Source of the DNA: Microbacterium sp. NIBRBAC000506063
GTDB taxonomy: Bacteria > Actinomycetota > Actinomycetes > Actinomycetales > Microbacteriaceae
Direction: 5' to 3'
DNA length: 64,000 nt
Assembly: GCF_017968845.1 (NCBI RefSeq)
Contig: NZ_CP072877.1
Location: forward strand, 401,342-465,341
Below are positions 37,080-49,723 of the stretch, piece after piece (the first letter of the stretch is position 1; the number at the start of each line of letters is the position of its first letter). The position numbers and the translations under genes were made by a program. A model generated the notes under the pieces. It saw only the letters and a list, made by a program, of their open reading frames with translations. It made no database searches and was not told the origin of the DNA.

Positions 37080-38308
37080 TCAGTGGGCCGTCGATCGACG
37101 AACCGTCGCGGCGTACTCGTCGAGAGTGGAGAGTATGCCGCGATGCTCCCACACACGGTTGCGACGCGCACCCGATCGTTCGACCAGCACACCACGATCG
37201 CTGAGCGTGTCGAGGGCACGCAACGCGGTCATGTCGTTGAGCCCGAGCACACCCTTGAGGTACTTGGCGTTCACGATCGGCTGCCCGACCAGAAGAGGAA
37301 GCACGTCCCAGGCACGCGACTGCGGCCTGAGCCCCGCAAGTTGCTCCGTGGACTGCGCCAGGTCGCGGACCAGCGCGTCGACAAGCCTCTTCCCTGTCGC
37401 AGCGGCGAACCGGGAGGCGTTCGCGAAACGCCGAATGATCGGAGCGGCGTCTCCGTCGCGGTACGCGGTGAGCGCCTCGAAGTAGGTCTCCGTGTTCACA
37501 AGGAGCCCGGCCGATATCGGGACGGTCGTGTTCGACACGACCCCGAGGTTGCGCAGCATCGCCTGGGACAGGGCGCGTCCCGTACGTCCGTTTCCGTCGA
37601 CGAAGGGATGGATCGTCTCGAACTGTGCGTGTGCGATCGCTACCTGCACGATCGCCGGCAGGTCGGTGCGAGCGGCGAAGGCGACCACGTCAGCGACAGC
37701 TGAGGGATGAGCTCGTGCTGCGGGGCGATGAACGACGCACCACGCGGCCCCGCATTGTCTCCTCCGATCCAGACGATCTCCTCTCGCCACTTTCCCGCGT
37801 GCGCTGCCAGGCTTGGCGAGTGGCGAAGCAATTCATAGTGCATGGCGAGGACCGACTGCGTGCTGATGCTCTCCGAAAGACGGAGAGCCGCCTCCATCGC
37901 TCGAACGTTGCCGAGCACAAGGAGGGCGTTGGACTTGTTCCCCTCGTCGATCTCTGCCAGAGCGATCTGTTTCGCGGTCGTCGTGAGCTGTTCGATCTGG
38001 CTGCTCGATGAGCTCTCGGTGCGCAGCAAGATGGCGGACATCGGTCCGATCGCCGCATGGGGTGTTCCGAGGGCTCGCTGTGCGTACGTGTCGAAGTCGG
38101 TGAGTGCACGGGATGCGTCCTCGACATCCGCGCCGATCGCGGAGGAGATGCTGATGTGCTGAGGCGCGATGGGGCGTGTGATCGTGGACTCGTACGACCC
38201 TGTCTGGCGGACGACCTCGGCACGCGAGTACATCTCGGGCGCGCGGAGGCGCCACTGATGCTCCTCGTAGCCGACAGGCAGCACCTCAACGCCACTTTCC
38301 GTGACCAT
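37080..38308 (-). CDS. Fic-domain protein with C-terminal winged helix
   Basis: About 410-residue Fic protein, expected to transfer AMP to a target protein. The active-site motif HPFVDGNGRTGR is complete. An N-terminal SSSQIEQL helix resembles the inhibitory motif (S/T)xxxE(G/N), with Gln in place of Gly/Asn. The C-terminal part (YLKGVLGLNDMTALRALDTL) looks like a DNA-binding winged helix. One break near 37705 is repaired by one base. It interrupts the usual gmk-rpoZ neighbourhood and has an AT-rich upstream region, suggesting acquisition. The target protein is unknown; a solitary regulator or a toxin-like role are both possible. Confidence 0.88.
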
Positions 38309-38323
38309 ACGTAGATCTTATCA

Positions 38324-38343
38324 ACACTTTGTGCGAAAAGTGT
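38324..38343. promoter_or_regulatory. Inverted repeat upstream of fic, likely operator
   Basis: ACACTTT-GTGCGA-AAAGTGT, 7-bp arms with a 6-base spacer, 16 bases upstream of the fic start in a notably AT-rich stretch. On the minus strand it lies between TTCACA (-35-like) and TAAGAT (-10-like). Autoregulation by the winged-helix end of the Fic protein is an inference. Confidence 0.55.
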
Positions 38344-38372
38344 GAATATAGCGGGGGTGCTACGGCGTGCCG

Positions 38373-39269
38373 CTACTCAGCGAGAGCGACGACCTCGCGG
38401 GCCGCCGTGCCGACGTCCTCGTTCACGACGTGGAAGTCGAACTCGCCCTGAGAGGCCAGCTCGCCCTTCGCGGTGCGCAGGCGCCGGGCGCGCTCCTCGG
38501 CGTCTTCCGTGCCTCGGCCGACGAGGCGATCGACCAGCTCGTCCCACGACGGCGGGAGCAGGAAGATGAGCGTCGCCGACGCATCCGCCTCGCGCACCTG
38601 ACGGGCGCCCTGCAGATCGATCTCCAGAAGCACCGTCTTACCCTCCCCCAGCGCCTTCTCGATCGGACCCCGCGGGGTGCCGTACCGGAAGCGGTTGTGG
38701 ACCGTGGCATGCTCGAGAAGCTCCCCCTCGGTCACGAGGCGGTCGAACTCGGCGTCGTCGACGAAGAAGTAGTGGACGCCATCGATCTCGCCCGGGCGCG
38801 GAGCGCGGGTCGTCGCCGACACGGAGAGGTGAATCTCGGGGTGGTTCTCGCGGATGTGCGTGGCCACCGTGCCCTTGCCGACGGCGGTGGGCCCGGCCAG
38901 TACGAGCAGCCGACTGCGGCCCGAGCGGGGCGTGTTCTGCGGGAACCGCTCGTCCAGCCACGCGCGCAGCTCCGTGCGCTGCCTGCTGCCCAGACCGCCG
39001 AGGCGCTTCACCGGCGAGATGCCGAGCTCCTCGAGGACGCGGTCGCGCTTGCCCGCGCCGATCGCGGGCAGGGCCATGAGGAAGTCGGTGACCCGCATCG
39101 TCCCCGCCGCAGACGATGGCTCCGCGAAGGCACGCGCGAGCACTGTCTGAGGCGTGACCACGCGCATCGACAGGTCGCGCTTGAGTGACGCGCGAGCGCG
39201 ACGCGCGGCGACGGCACGGGCGGATGCGGCGACCCGGTCGACCTCGGGCGGATTCTGCTTCTCAACCAC
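38373..39269 (-). CDS. gmk: mIHF-like domain fused to guanylate kinase
   Basis: About 298 residues. The first ~105 ([19 protein letters not shown]... [40 protein letters not shown]) match the actinobacterial integration host factor mIHF, a nucleoid DNA-binding protein. The rest is a complete guanylate kinase with P-loop [31 protein letters not shown] and [13 protein letters not shown]. It converts GMP to GDP. In mycobacteria mIHF and gmk are separate adjacent genes. Start GTG at 39269 overlaps the pyrF stop; GTG at 39278 is also possible. Confidence 0.92.
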   Translation of the reverse strand: MVEKQNPPEVDRVAASARAVAARRARASLKRDLSMRVVTPQTVLARAFAEPSSAAGTMRVTDFLMALPAIGAGKRDRVLEELGISPVKRLGGLGSRQRTELRAWLDERFPQNTPRSGRSRLLVLAGPTAVGKGTVATHIRENHPEIHLSVSATTRAPRPGEIDGVHYFFVDDAEFDRLVTEGELLEHATVHNRFRYGTPRGPIEKALGEGKTVLLEIDLQGARQVREADASATLIFLLPPSWDELVDRLVGRGTEDAEERARRLRTAKGELASQGEFDFHVVNEDVGTAAREVVALAE

Positions 39270-40118
39270 GGGTACCACGGTATTCGCTCGCACGGTTCTC
39301 GATCGCATCGGCGAGACCATCCGGCCCCGCGGACAGGAGGCTCCGGCTCTCGCTCGCGAGTACCTGGTCCGAGAAGGGTCCGAAGATCGCGTGCAGATCC
39401 CCCGGGCGCGCTCCCTGGGCGCCGAAACCCGGCGCGAGGATCGGCGCTCGATGCAGGGCCGCGTCCGACAGCCCGACCGCGGCGCGGTCGACGGTCGCCC
39501 CGACGACGAGACCGATCGGGCCGAGGGCGCCCTCGAAGGCCTCGGAGCCGTTCGCCCAGCCGACGTCGCGGGCGACACGATCGGCGACGGTCTGGTCGTC
39601 GCCGGATGCCACATCCACCGTGCGGGCGCTCTGCAGCGCGAACGCCTCGGGGTTGCTCGTCGCGGCGAGCACGAAGGCGCCCTTGTCGGCGCGGATCGCG
39701 GTCGTCAACGCCGCACGCAGGGAGTCCGGACCCAGATAGGGGCTCAACGTGACCGCGTCGGCTCGAGCGGCGAGCCCGCGGTGAGCCAGGCGGCCGCGTA
39801 GCCGTCCATGGTCGAGCCGATGTCGCCCCGTTTCGCGTCGGCGATCACGAGCAGTCCTGCCGCACGCGCGGCCGCGAGCACCTCTTCCAGCGCGGCGAAG
39901 CCCGCCGAACCGAAGGCCTCGAAGAAGGCGACCTGCGGCTTGACGACGCCCGCGCGCCCTGCGGCGGACTCGACGACGCGCAGGCCGAACTCGCGCACGC
40001 CGTCGGCCGAGCGATCCAGGCCCCAGGCGTCCAGCAGCGCCCCGTGCGGATCTATGCCGACGCAGAGGTTGCCGTACTCCGCGATGCCGGCGGCGACCCG
40101 GGCTCCGAAATGGGTCAC
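39262..40118 (-). CDS. pyrF: Orotidine-5'-phosphate decarboxylase (type 2)
   Basis: About 285-residue decarboxylase making UMP. Class 2 features: [18 protein letters not shown] near the N-terminus, the catalytic [29 protein letters not shown], and [12 protein letters not shown] at the phosphate site. One break near 39770 is repaired by one base. Start GTG overlaps the carB stop (GTGA). Confidence 0.95.
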
Positions 40119-43100
40119 AGGGCCCCCGCACGGTCGAGCGCGTACTCCTGCAGGCTGCGGACGTCGTAGCCCTTGTGGGCGGCGTCGATCGCGCTGACCG
40201 CGGCGCCGAGCACCGCGATCGTGGTGAACAGCGCCTTGTCGCCGGCGACGGCGGCCGCGCGGATCTCGTAGCCGTCTGCCCGTGCCGCTCCCCGCTCGGG
40301 GTGTTCACGACGATGTCGATCTGGCCGTCGTTGATGAGGTCGACGATGTTGCGGCCGCCCGAGTCCTGCGTCTCGCTGAACTTCTGCACGGTCTCAACCC
40401 GGATGCCGTTTCGCGCCAGGATCTCGGCCGTGCCTTCGGTGGCCACGATCGTGAAACCGAGCTGCTGGAGACGGTGGGCGGGCAGGATCACGGCGCGCTT
40501 GTCGGCGTCGGCGACCGAGATGAAGACGGTGCCGGACGTCGGCATACCCCCGTACGCAGCCGACTGGCTCTTGGCGAATGCCGTCGGGAAGTCGCGGTCG
40601 ATGCCCATGACCTCGCCGGTCGAGCGCATCTCCGGGCCGAGCACAGAGTCGACGGTCTTGCCGTCCTTCGTGCGGAACCGCTTGAAGGGAAGCACCGCCT
40701 CCTTCACCGAGACCGGCGAATCCAGCGGCACGCGGGAGCCGTCGTTCACCGGAAGCATCCCCTCCGCCTTGAGTTCGGCGATGGTGCTGCCGGTCATGAT
40801 GCGACTGGCGGCCTTGGCGAGCGGAATCCCCAGCGCCTTGGAGACGAACGGCACCGTGCGGCTCGCGCGCGGGTTCGCCTCGATCACGTAGAGGACCCCG
40901 GCGCTGATCGCGAACTGCACGTTGAGGAGCCCACGTACGCCGACACCCTCTGCGATGGCCAGCGTGGCCGTGCGGACACGGTCGATCTCGGTGCGGCCGA
41001 GCGAGACCGGGGGCAGGGTGCAGCTGGAGTCGCCGGAGTGGATGCCGGCCTCCTCCAGGTGCTCCATGACGCCGCCGATGTACAGTTCGTGCCCGTCGTA
41101 GAGCGCATCGACGTCCAGCTCCACCGCGTCGTCGAGGAAACGGTCGACGAGCAGCGGCTTGCCCGGCTCGATCACGACCTCGCCGGCGGTGCGGACGAAG
41201 TAGTCCTCGAGGCTCGGGGTGTCGTAGACGATCTCCATGCCGCGTCCGCCGAGCACGAAGCTCGGGCGCACCAGCACCGGGTAGCCGATCTCCTCGGCGA
41301 TGACGATGGCGCCCGCGGCATCCGTCGCCGTGCCGTGACGCGGAGCGACCAGCCCGGCGTCGTTCAGCAGACGCGAGAACAGCTCCCGCTCCTCGGCGAT
41401 GTCGATCGCCGCAGGGCTCGTGCCGAGGATCGTGTAGCCGGCGGCCTCGATGCCCTTGGCCAGGCCCAGGGGCGTCTGCCCGCCCAGCTGGCACACCACA
41501 CCGAGGATCTCGCCGCTGGCGGCCTCCGCGTCCAGCACCTCCAGGACGTCCTCGAGCGTCAGCGGCTCGAAGTACAGGCGGTCGGAGGTGTCGTAGTCGG
41601 TGGAGACCGTCTCGGGGTTGCAGTTGACCATGATCGTCTCGAATCCGGCATCCGACAGCGCGAAGGACGCGTGCACGCAGGAGTAGTCGAACTCCACACC
41701 CTGGCCGATGCGGTTCGGCCCCGAGCCGATGATGACGACCTTCTTGCGCTCCGAGGGCTCGACCTCGGTCTCGAAGTCGTAGCTGGAGTAGTGATAGGGC
41801 GTCAGAGCCGGGAACTCGCCCGCGCAGGTGTCGACCGTCTTGAAGACCGGACGGATGCCGAGCCCGTGGCGGATCGCACGCACGTCGGACTCGTTGCTCC
41901 CCCGTAGCTCGGCGATCTGCGCATCGGAGAAGCCGTGCTCCTTCGCGTAGCGGATCGTCTGGGCGTCGAGGTCGGGAGCCTTCTGCACGAACTCGGCGAT
42001 TTCGTTGATGAGCACGATCTGGTCGAGGAACCAGGGTCGATGGCGGTCGCGTCGAAGAGCTGCTCGATCGTCGCGCCCAGTCGGAGCGCCTGCTGCACGT
42101 GCACGATGCGTCCGTCGGTCGGCGTCTTCGACAACTCCACGAGCTCATCGACCGACAGCGGCTGCTCGCCCAGTGGAAGCTCGATCCTCGCTTCTCGAGC
42201 GAACGCAGCGCCTTCTGCAGCGCCGTGGCGTAGTTGCGGCCGATGGCCATCGCCTCCCCACCGACTTCATCGTGGTCGTCAGGGTCGCATCGGCCGCCGG
42301 GAACTTCTCGAAGGCGAAGCGCGGCACCTTCACCACGATGTAGTCGAGCGTCGGCTCGAAGCTCGCCGGGGTGACACCGGTGATGTCGTTGGGGATCTCG
42401 TCGAGGCGGTAGCCGATGGCGAGCTTGGCGGCGATCTTCGCGATCGGGAAGCCGGTGGCCTTCGAGGCCAGGGCCGAGGAGCGCGAGACGCGCGGGTTCA
42501 TCTCGATGACGATGATGCGCCCGGTGTCGGGGTTGACGGCGAACTGGATGTTGCAACCGCCGGTGTCCACGCCCACGGCGCGGATGATGTCGATGCCGAT
42601 GTCGCGCAGGTTCTGGAACTCACGGTCGGTCAGCGTCAGCGCCGGGGCCACGGTGATCGAGTCGCCCGTGTGGACGCCCACCGGGTCGACGTTCTCGATC
42701 GAGCAGACCACGACCGTGTTGTCGGCCGTGTCGCGCATGAGCTCGAGCTCGTACTCCTTCCAGCCGAGGATCGATTCCTCCAGGAGCACCTCGTTGGTCG
42801 GCGAGTCGTGCAGACCCGCACCGGCGATCCGGCGCAGATCCTCCTCGTCGTAGGCGAATCCGGAACCGAGCCCGCCCATCGTGAACGAGGGGCGCACCAC
42901 GAGCGGGTAGCCGAGCTCCTCGGCGGCGGCGAGCACCTCGTCCATCGTGTGCGCGATGCGGGAGGCGGCGACATCGGCGCCCGCGGCGAGCACGAGCTCC
43001 TTGAAGATCTGGCGGTCCTCGCCCTTCTCGATCGCCTCGACCTTGGCGCCGATGAGCTCGACGTCGTACTTGTCGAGCGTGCCGGCGGCATGCAGGGCCA

Positions 43101-43397
43101 TCGCCGCGTTGAGCGCGGTCTGGCCGCCGAGCGTCGGGAGCACGGCATCCGGGCGCTCCTTGGCGATGATCGTCTCGATCACCTCGGGGTGATCGGCTCG
43201 ATGTACGTCGCGTCGGCGAAGTCGGGATCGGTCATGATCGTCGCCGGGTTGGAGTTGACGAGGATGACGCGCACGCCCTCCTCGCGCAGCACGCGGCAGG
43301 CCTGCGTGCCCGAGTAGTCGAACTCGCACGCCTGACCGATCACGATCGGGCCGGAACCGATCACGAGGACGGAGGTGATGTCGTCGCGCTTAGGCAT
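40115..43397 (-). CDS. carB: Carbamoyl-phosphate synthase large subunit
   Basis: About 1,095-residue enzyme using ammonia from CarA, bicarbonate and two ATP. The two halves are clear: [19 protein letters not shown] starts the first ATP-grasp unit and [19 protein letters not shown] the second. [12 protein letters not shown] and [12 protein letters not shown] are the two ATP-grasp loops. The C-terminal MGS-like allosteric domain starts near [16 protein letters not shown]. Breaks near 43195, 42262, 42183, 42037 and 40290 are each one lost base; the last restores the ending [13 protein letters not shown]. It overlaps carA by 8 bases and pyrF by 4. Confidence 0.95.
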
Positions 43398-44574
43398 TCT
43401 TCTCCTTGAGTGTGGCGACGACCAGCTCTGCGAAGCGGTCGAAGAGGTAGTTGGCGTCGCGGGGGCCGGCGGCGGCCTCCGGGTGGTACTGGACGGAGAA
43501 CGCCGGGATCTCGAGGGCGCGCAGCCCTTCCACGACGTTGTCGTTCAGGCCGATGTGGCTGACCTCGACCTTGCCGTAGCCGTTCGGGCTGTCGAAGGAG
43601 CCCTCCAGGGGTGCGTCCACGGCGAAACCATGGTTGTGGGCGGTGATCTCCACGCGACCGGTGGCCTTGTCGAGCACCGGCTGGTTGATGCCGCGGTGAC
43701 CGAAGGGCAGCTTGTAGGTGCCGAGCCCGAGGGCACGGCCGAGGAGCTGGTTGCCGAAGCAGATGCCGAAGAACGGCAGTCCGCGATCGAGCACACCGCG
43801 CAGGAGATCGACGTGAGCGTCGGATGCCGCGGGTCGCCCGGTCCGTTCGAGAAGAAGACGGCGACGGGATCGATCGTCAGCAGCTCGTCGAGGGTCACCG
43901 TCTGCGGCAGCACGTGCACGTCGAAGCCGCGGGCGGTGAGGTTGTCGAGGGTCGCCTGCTTGACGCCGAGGTCGAGCACGGCGAGGTTGCCGATGCGCTC
44001 CCCCACCGCCGGGTGACCGCGGCCGTCTCGACGGAGACCTCCGCCGACAGGTTCTGGCCGGCCATGTGCGGGGCCTCCTGCACCTGGCGCAGCTGGTCGT
44101 CGGGGTCGATCGCCGCGGCGGCGCCGGAGAAGATCCCGCCGCGCATGCTGCCGGAGGAGCGGATGCGGCGGGTCACCGCCCGCGTGTCGATGCCGCTGAT
44201 GCCGACGATGCGGTCGCGGACGAGCGTCTCGTCGAGGGAGGCCGTGGCGCGCCAGTTCGAGACCACCCGGGAGGGGTCGCGCACGATGTAGCCGGCGACC
44301 CAGATGCGACGGGACTCCGGGTCCTCCTCGTTCATGCCGGTGTTGCCGATGTGCGGCGCGGTCTGCAGCACGATCTGCCCCGCGTAGGAGGATCGGTCAG
44401 CGTCTCCTGATAGCCGCTCATCCCGGTCGCGAAGACGACCTCGCCGAGCGTCGTTCCCTCGGCGCCGTAGCTGCGGCCGTGATAGCGGGTGCCGTCCTCG
44501 AGCACGAGCACGGCCTCGCCGGCGATGCCCGCTCCGGTCCCGATGACCGGGACGGCTCCTGTGGTGGGGGTCAT
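43390..44574 (-). CDS. carA: Carbamoyl-phosphate synthase small subunit
   Basis: About 395-residue glutaminase subunit. The N-terminal domain has [18 protein letters not shown] and [13 protein letters not shown]. The class I amidotransferase domain has SNGPGDP, the nucleophile Cys in [23 protein letters not shown], and the His-Glu pair in [10 protein letters not shown]. Breaks near 44395, 44008 and 43830 are each one lost base. The start overlaps the PH-like gene stop (ATGA). Confidence 0.95.
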
Positions 44575-45077
44575 GCGGATGCTCCCGTCTGGGGTGCCTG
44601 GCACAGCGGCGCCAGGCTGCGGATGAAGTCGGTGGTGTCCCCCGCGACGAGGCGGAGGTAGGAGTCGACAGGCGTGTCGTCGCCGGCGAGCCACGTGATG
44701 CGGACGAGGCCGCCGGGCTCGACGACGCGGTCGATCGTCCACGTGGACTGTTCGACGCGCACGAGAAGGTCGGATGCGAGGAACACCGTGGGCGCTCCGT
44801 CGAGGCTGAGCGCCAGCCCTCGATCGGTGATCGACGCCTCGCCGCGCGCCCGGTAGGTCAAGGGCTTCAGCGCCAGCCGCTCCAGCGGCTGCTCGTGCCG
44901 CGTCGTGGCGACGTAGAGCACCTCCTGCCGCTCCCGCACCTCGGCGTGCTCAGGCACCCCGATCGGCGCCGAGAGCGCGGAGTCGCGCTTCTGTCGACGA
45001 CGCCAGGCCAGGAGCATGAGGACGAGGAACAGGACCGCGACGCCGATCATCACGAGGACGGCCGCCTCCCGGCTCAT
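44571..45077 (-). CDS. PH-like domain membrane protein of the pyrimidine operon
   Basis: 168-residue protein with a single N-terminal membrane anchor ([19 protein letters not shown]), basic residues RRRQKR, then a soluble PH-like region starting near residue 50 ([15 protein letters not shown]). A counterpart sits between pyrC and carA in mycobacteria. Its job is unknown. Its start overlaps the pyrC stop and its stop overlaps the carA start (both ATGA), so it is tightly tied to pyrimidine synthesis. Confidence 0.85.
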   Translation of the reverse strand: MSREAAVLVMIGVAVLFLVLMLLAWRRRQKRDSALSAPIGVPEHAEVRERQEVLYVATTRHEQPLERLALKPLTYRARGEASITDRGLALSLDGAPTVFLASDLLVRVEQSTWTIDRVVEPGGLVRITWLAGDDTPVDSYLRLVAGDTTDFIRSLAPLCQAPQTGASA

Positions 45078-46368
45078 GCTCCGACCTCCTCGAGCTCGCC
45101 GCCGGCGAGGGTCACGCGTCCACGGTGGATCGTCCACTCCACCCGCCCGGAAGCTCCCGGCCGAGGTATGGGGAGTTGACGCTGCGCCCGCGCAGATCCC
45201 CCTCGGTGAAGGTGCCCGCGGCAGCCGCGTCGTACAGCGTGATGTGCGCCGGGGCGCCGGCCTCCAGACGCTGCCCATGCCCGTCGAGCATGCCGATGCG
45301 GGCCGGCGTCTCGCTCAGCACGCGGGCGACATCCGACCACTCCAGCAGGCCCGTGTCGACCATGCTCTGGTGGACGACGCGCAGAGCGCTCTCCAGCCCC
45401 ACCATGCCGTGCGCGGCCGCCTGCCACTCGCAGGCCTTATGCTCGCTCGGGTGCGGGGCGTGGTCGGTAGCGACGATGTCGATCGTGCCGTCGGCGAGCC
45501 CCTCGCGCACGGCGAGGACGTCCTCCTCGCGCCGCAGCGGAGGGTTCACCTTGTAGCGCGCGTCGTAGTCTCGCACGAGCTCATCGGTCAGCAGCAGGTG
45601 ATGCGGCGTGACCTCCGCCGTCACCGCGATGCCGCGCTTCTTCGCCCAGCGGATGATGTCCACGGAGCCCGCCGTCGAGAGGTGGCACACGTGCAGCCGC
45701 GAGCCGACGTGCTCGGCCAGGAGCACATCCCGGGCGATGATCGATTCCTCGGCGACCGCCGGCCAGCCGGCCAGGCCGAGCTCCGCCGAGACCGTGCCCT
45801 CGTTCATCTGGGCGCCCTCGGTCAGCCGCGGGTCCTGCGCGTGCTGGGCGATGACGCCGCCGAAGGACTTCACATACTCGAGCGCGCGGCGCATGATGAG
45901 CGGATCCCAGACGCAGAAGCCGTCGTCGCTGAAGACGCGGACCTTCGCGCGGGATGCCGCCATGGCGCCGAGTTCGGCGAGCCGCTCCCCTTCTGGCCGA
46001 CCGTGACCGCGCCGATGGGCTGCACGGTCGCGTACCCGGCAGCCTCGCCGAGGGCGAGCTCCTGCTCGACGACACCGGCGGTGTCGGCCACGGGCGAGGT
46101 GTTGGGCATCGCGAAGACGGCCGTGAAGCCCCCGCCGCGGCGGCGCGCGTGCCGGTGAGGATCGTCTCGGACGCTTCGTAGCCGGGCTCGCGCAGATGCG
46201 TGTGCAGGTCGACCAGGCCAGGGAGGGCGACGAGGCCCTCCGCATCGATGGTGCGGGCTCCGGCCCGGCTCAGGCCGGCGCCGACCTCGGCGATCCGGCC
46301 TCCGTCCACCACGATGTCGGCGGCGTCCTTCCCGTATAGGAGTGCCCCGGTGATGACGAGGGTCTCGC

Positions 46369-46372
<4 letters not shown>
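45074..46372 (-). CDS. pyrC: Dihydroorotase
   Basis: About 434-residue class I dihydroorotase closing carbamoyl-aspartate to dihydroorotate. Zinc ligands: [18 protein letters not shown], and the catalytic IVATDHAPH. Breaks near 46135, 45993 and 45145 are one lost base each. The last restores the ending [13 protein letters not shown] and the overlap with the PH-like gene. Start GTG overlaps the pyrB stop (GTGA). Confidence 0.95.
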
Positions 46373-47855
<1,483 letters not shown>

Positions 47856-47860
47856 CCACC

Positions 47861-47890
47861 GCTCCCTTCTCCGCCTCACAGGACGGGGTT
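47861..47890 (-). promoter_or_regulatory. PyrR-binding site overlapping the pyrR ribosome-binding site
   Basis: On the minus strand, CCCCGTCCTGTGAGGCGGAG followed by AAGGGAG matches the PyrR binding-loop pattern (UCC.G.GAGGC...AAGG) seen in pyr leaders. It contains the ribosome-binding sequence of pyrR. No attenuator hairpin pair is visible, so translational repression, as described for mycobacterial PyrR, is the likely mechanism for the whole overlapping operon. Confidence 0.7.
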
Positions 47891-47933
47891 AAAGGTTGCT
47901 TGTGCGTCGAGTCTACCCGTTCTCCCGACCGCC

Positions 47934-48047
47934 GGTCTCAGAAGATGCGACCTCCCTCGACCGGAAGCCGCGTTTTGTGAGACCGCGGGATTCGGCGGTC
48001 TCAGAAGGTGCGGCTCGCACCCGGAGGAACCCGCAGTTTGTGAGACC
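47934..48047. repeat. Two tandem 51-base palindromic repeats (GGTCTCA...TGAGACC)
   Basis: Two units, 47934-47984 and 47997-48047, are each 51 bases long. Each starts GGTCTCAGAAG.TGCG.C and ends TTTGTGAGACC, so each has 7-bp inverted ends. The middles differ. The start-to-start period is 63. They lie between pyrR and the end of the MBL/Rieske gene and would fold into two hairpins. They may be a genome-wide repeat, transcription terminators, or both. Confidence 0.8.
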
Positions 48048-48096
48048 ACCGGGAATCGAGAGGCCGGAGGTCTTGGGGCCACGCCGGCCTAAGGGC

Positions 48097-49670
48097 TCAG
48101 CCGGCGGGCGGAGCTCGGCATCCGATGTCTCGTCGACCTTCGACGCGCGAATCGGGTGGCCGCTCGTGGACAGGCATTTGCCGGTCTTAAGATCCCACTT
48201 CCAGTCGTGCATGCTGCACGTGAGGATGCCGTCCTCGTCGACCTTGCCGGTGCGGGTGAGGTCGGCGCGCAGATGCGGGCAGCGCCGCTGCACGACCCAG
48301 TCGCCGATCTCGGCGTCCTCGGTCTGATCGGTCTGCTCCTGGTACCAGTTCTCCACGTACTCGATGCGGTCGACCGAGAGGCACTTGAGGAACGTCGTGA
48401 GGAACTCGTTGAACTTGCCGCTGCGGCCCACCTGGAACTGCATCGACAGGAAGATCGAGTTCGACCAGTCGATCTCGTGATCGACGATGTTCGTCGATAC
48501 GAGGTCAGCGGGGATCGTGTACCAGTAGATGCACTCCTCCCCGCGTACTCGCGGACCTTCGCGCGGGGAAGTCGACGACCATGTCGAGCTCGCCGATGCG
48601 GAACCGCACGTTCCCGCCGACGCCGAGACGGATCGTGCGGGACTTCTTCAGCAGCGGCTCCCACCACTCCTTGATGGCGGCGAGCATCTCGTCCGGCGGG
48701 AGCACCGGCGCGCGCGTGGCCTCCTCGTCGCGCAGCTCCTGCTGGCGGTTCGCGCGCTGTTCCTCGAGGTAGTCCCACTTCTCATCGAAGATGCGGGTGA
48801 GCTCCTCGTCGGTGTACAGCGACTGCGAGACGGACACCTCGCTCCCCTGCACGTCGACGACCGTGCCCGGGACGAACAGGTGCCCGTCGTACTTCGGCAG
48901 CCGCTCCTTCATGTGCGCGAGGAACTGCTTCTGGTCGGTGAAGATCGAATCGTCGTCCTTGCCCGTGCCGTTGTACCGGAACAGCTCGTCGCGCAGGAAC
49001 ATCGGGGGCCCGCCATCGGGAACACATGCTGCGCGTCGACCTTCTCGATGTAGAAGAGGGCGCGCTTGTTCTGCGCCTCGCGCTTGAGGCGGGCGAAGGT
49101 CCGCTTCGACTCCTGGGGCAGGTCGTAGACCATGGGCCACCAGATCGCACCGGAGACCTGCGTGAAGTATGCGTCGGGGGTGCCGAAGTCGAGAAGCTTC
49201 TCCAGATCCAGCGGATGCGAGTCGTTCTGGTTCAGGATCGAGGCCGTGCCGTCGTCGATGCTCAGCGAAGAGTCGCCGATCGGACCGTCGCTGGGGGCGC
49301 GCAGCGGCGTGATCATGAACTTCAGGTCGCCGCGCTGGATCACCCCGCCGGCCGGCGCGTAGGTGATGTTGTTGTAGCCGAGCGCCCGGATGTCCTGCTC
49401 GAGATCGTCGATGGGGTACTCGGGCAGCAGCACCTCGATGTCTTTGGAGACGTAGCGCTCGAGCAGTCGCGGGTCGAAGTGGTCGCGGTGCCGGTGCGAG
49501 ATGTACAGGAAGTCCGCCTCGCGCCCGAAGCGCTCCCAGTCGAGTGCACGGTTGTCGGGGAACGGGAACCACGAGCCGTAGAAGGAGGGCCCGATCACCG
49601 GGTCGCAGAGGAAGTTTCCTCCGACGGTCTCCACGAACATCCCGGCGTGGCCGAGCCCAGTGATCCGCAT
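48097..49670 (-). CDS. Metallo-beta-lactamase fold + Rieske [2Fe-2S] protein
   Basis: About 525 residues. The N-terminal UlaG-like MBL domain starts MRITGLGHAGMFVETVGGNF and has the metal motif SHRHRDHFDP. The middle has a WWPMVYDLPQESKR region. The C-terminal Rieske domain has CPHLRADL and CSMHDWKWD (Cys-x-His and Cys-x-x-His). The domain set resembles CMP-Neu5Ac hydroxylase, but in the reverse order. Breaks near 49015, 48567 and 48540 are one base each. One more near 48105 gives the ending DAELPPAG and the stop used here; as read, the frame runs on to 47913. The reaction is unknown; an oxygenase fed by a reductase is likely. Confidence 0.82.
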
Positions 49671-49723
49671 GGTTCTCCTCGTCTTGTGAACGCCTCGATT
49701 CTACCCGCGGTCGTTCTCGAATC

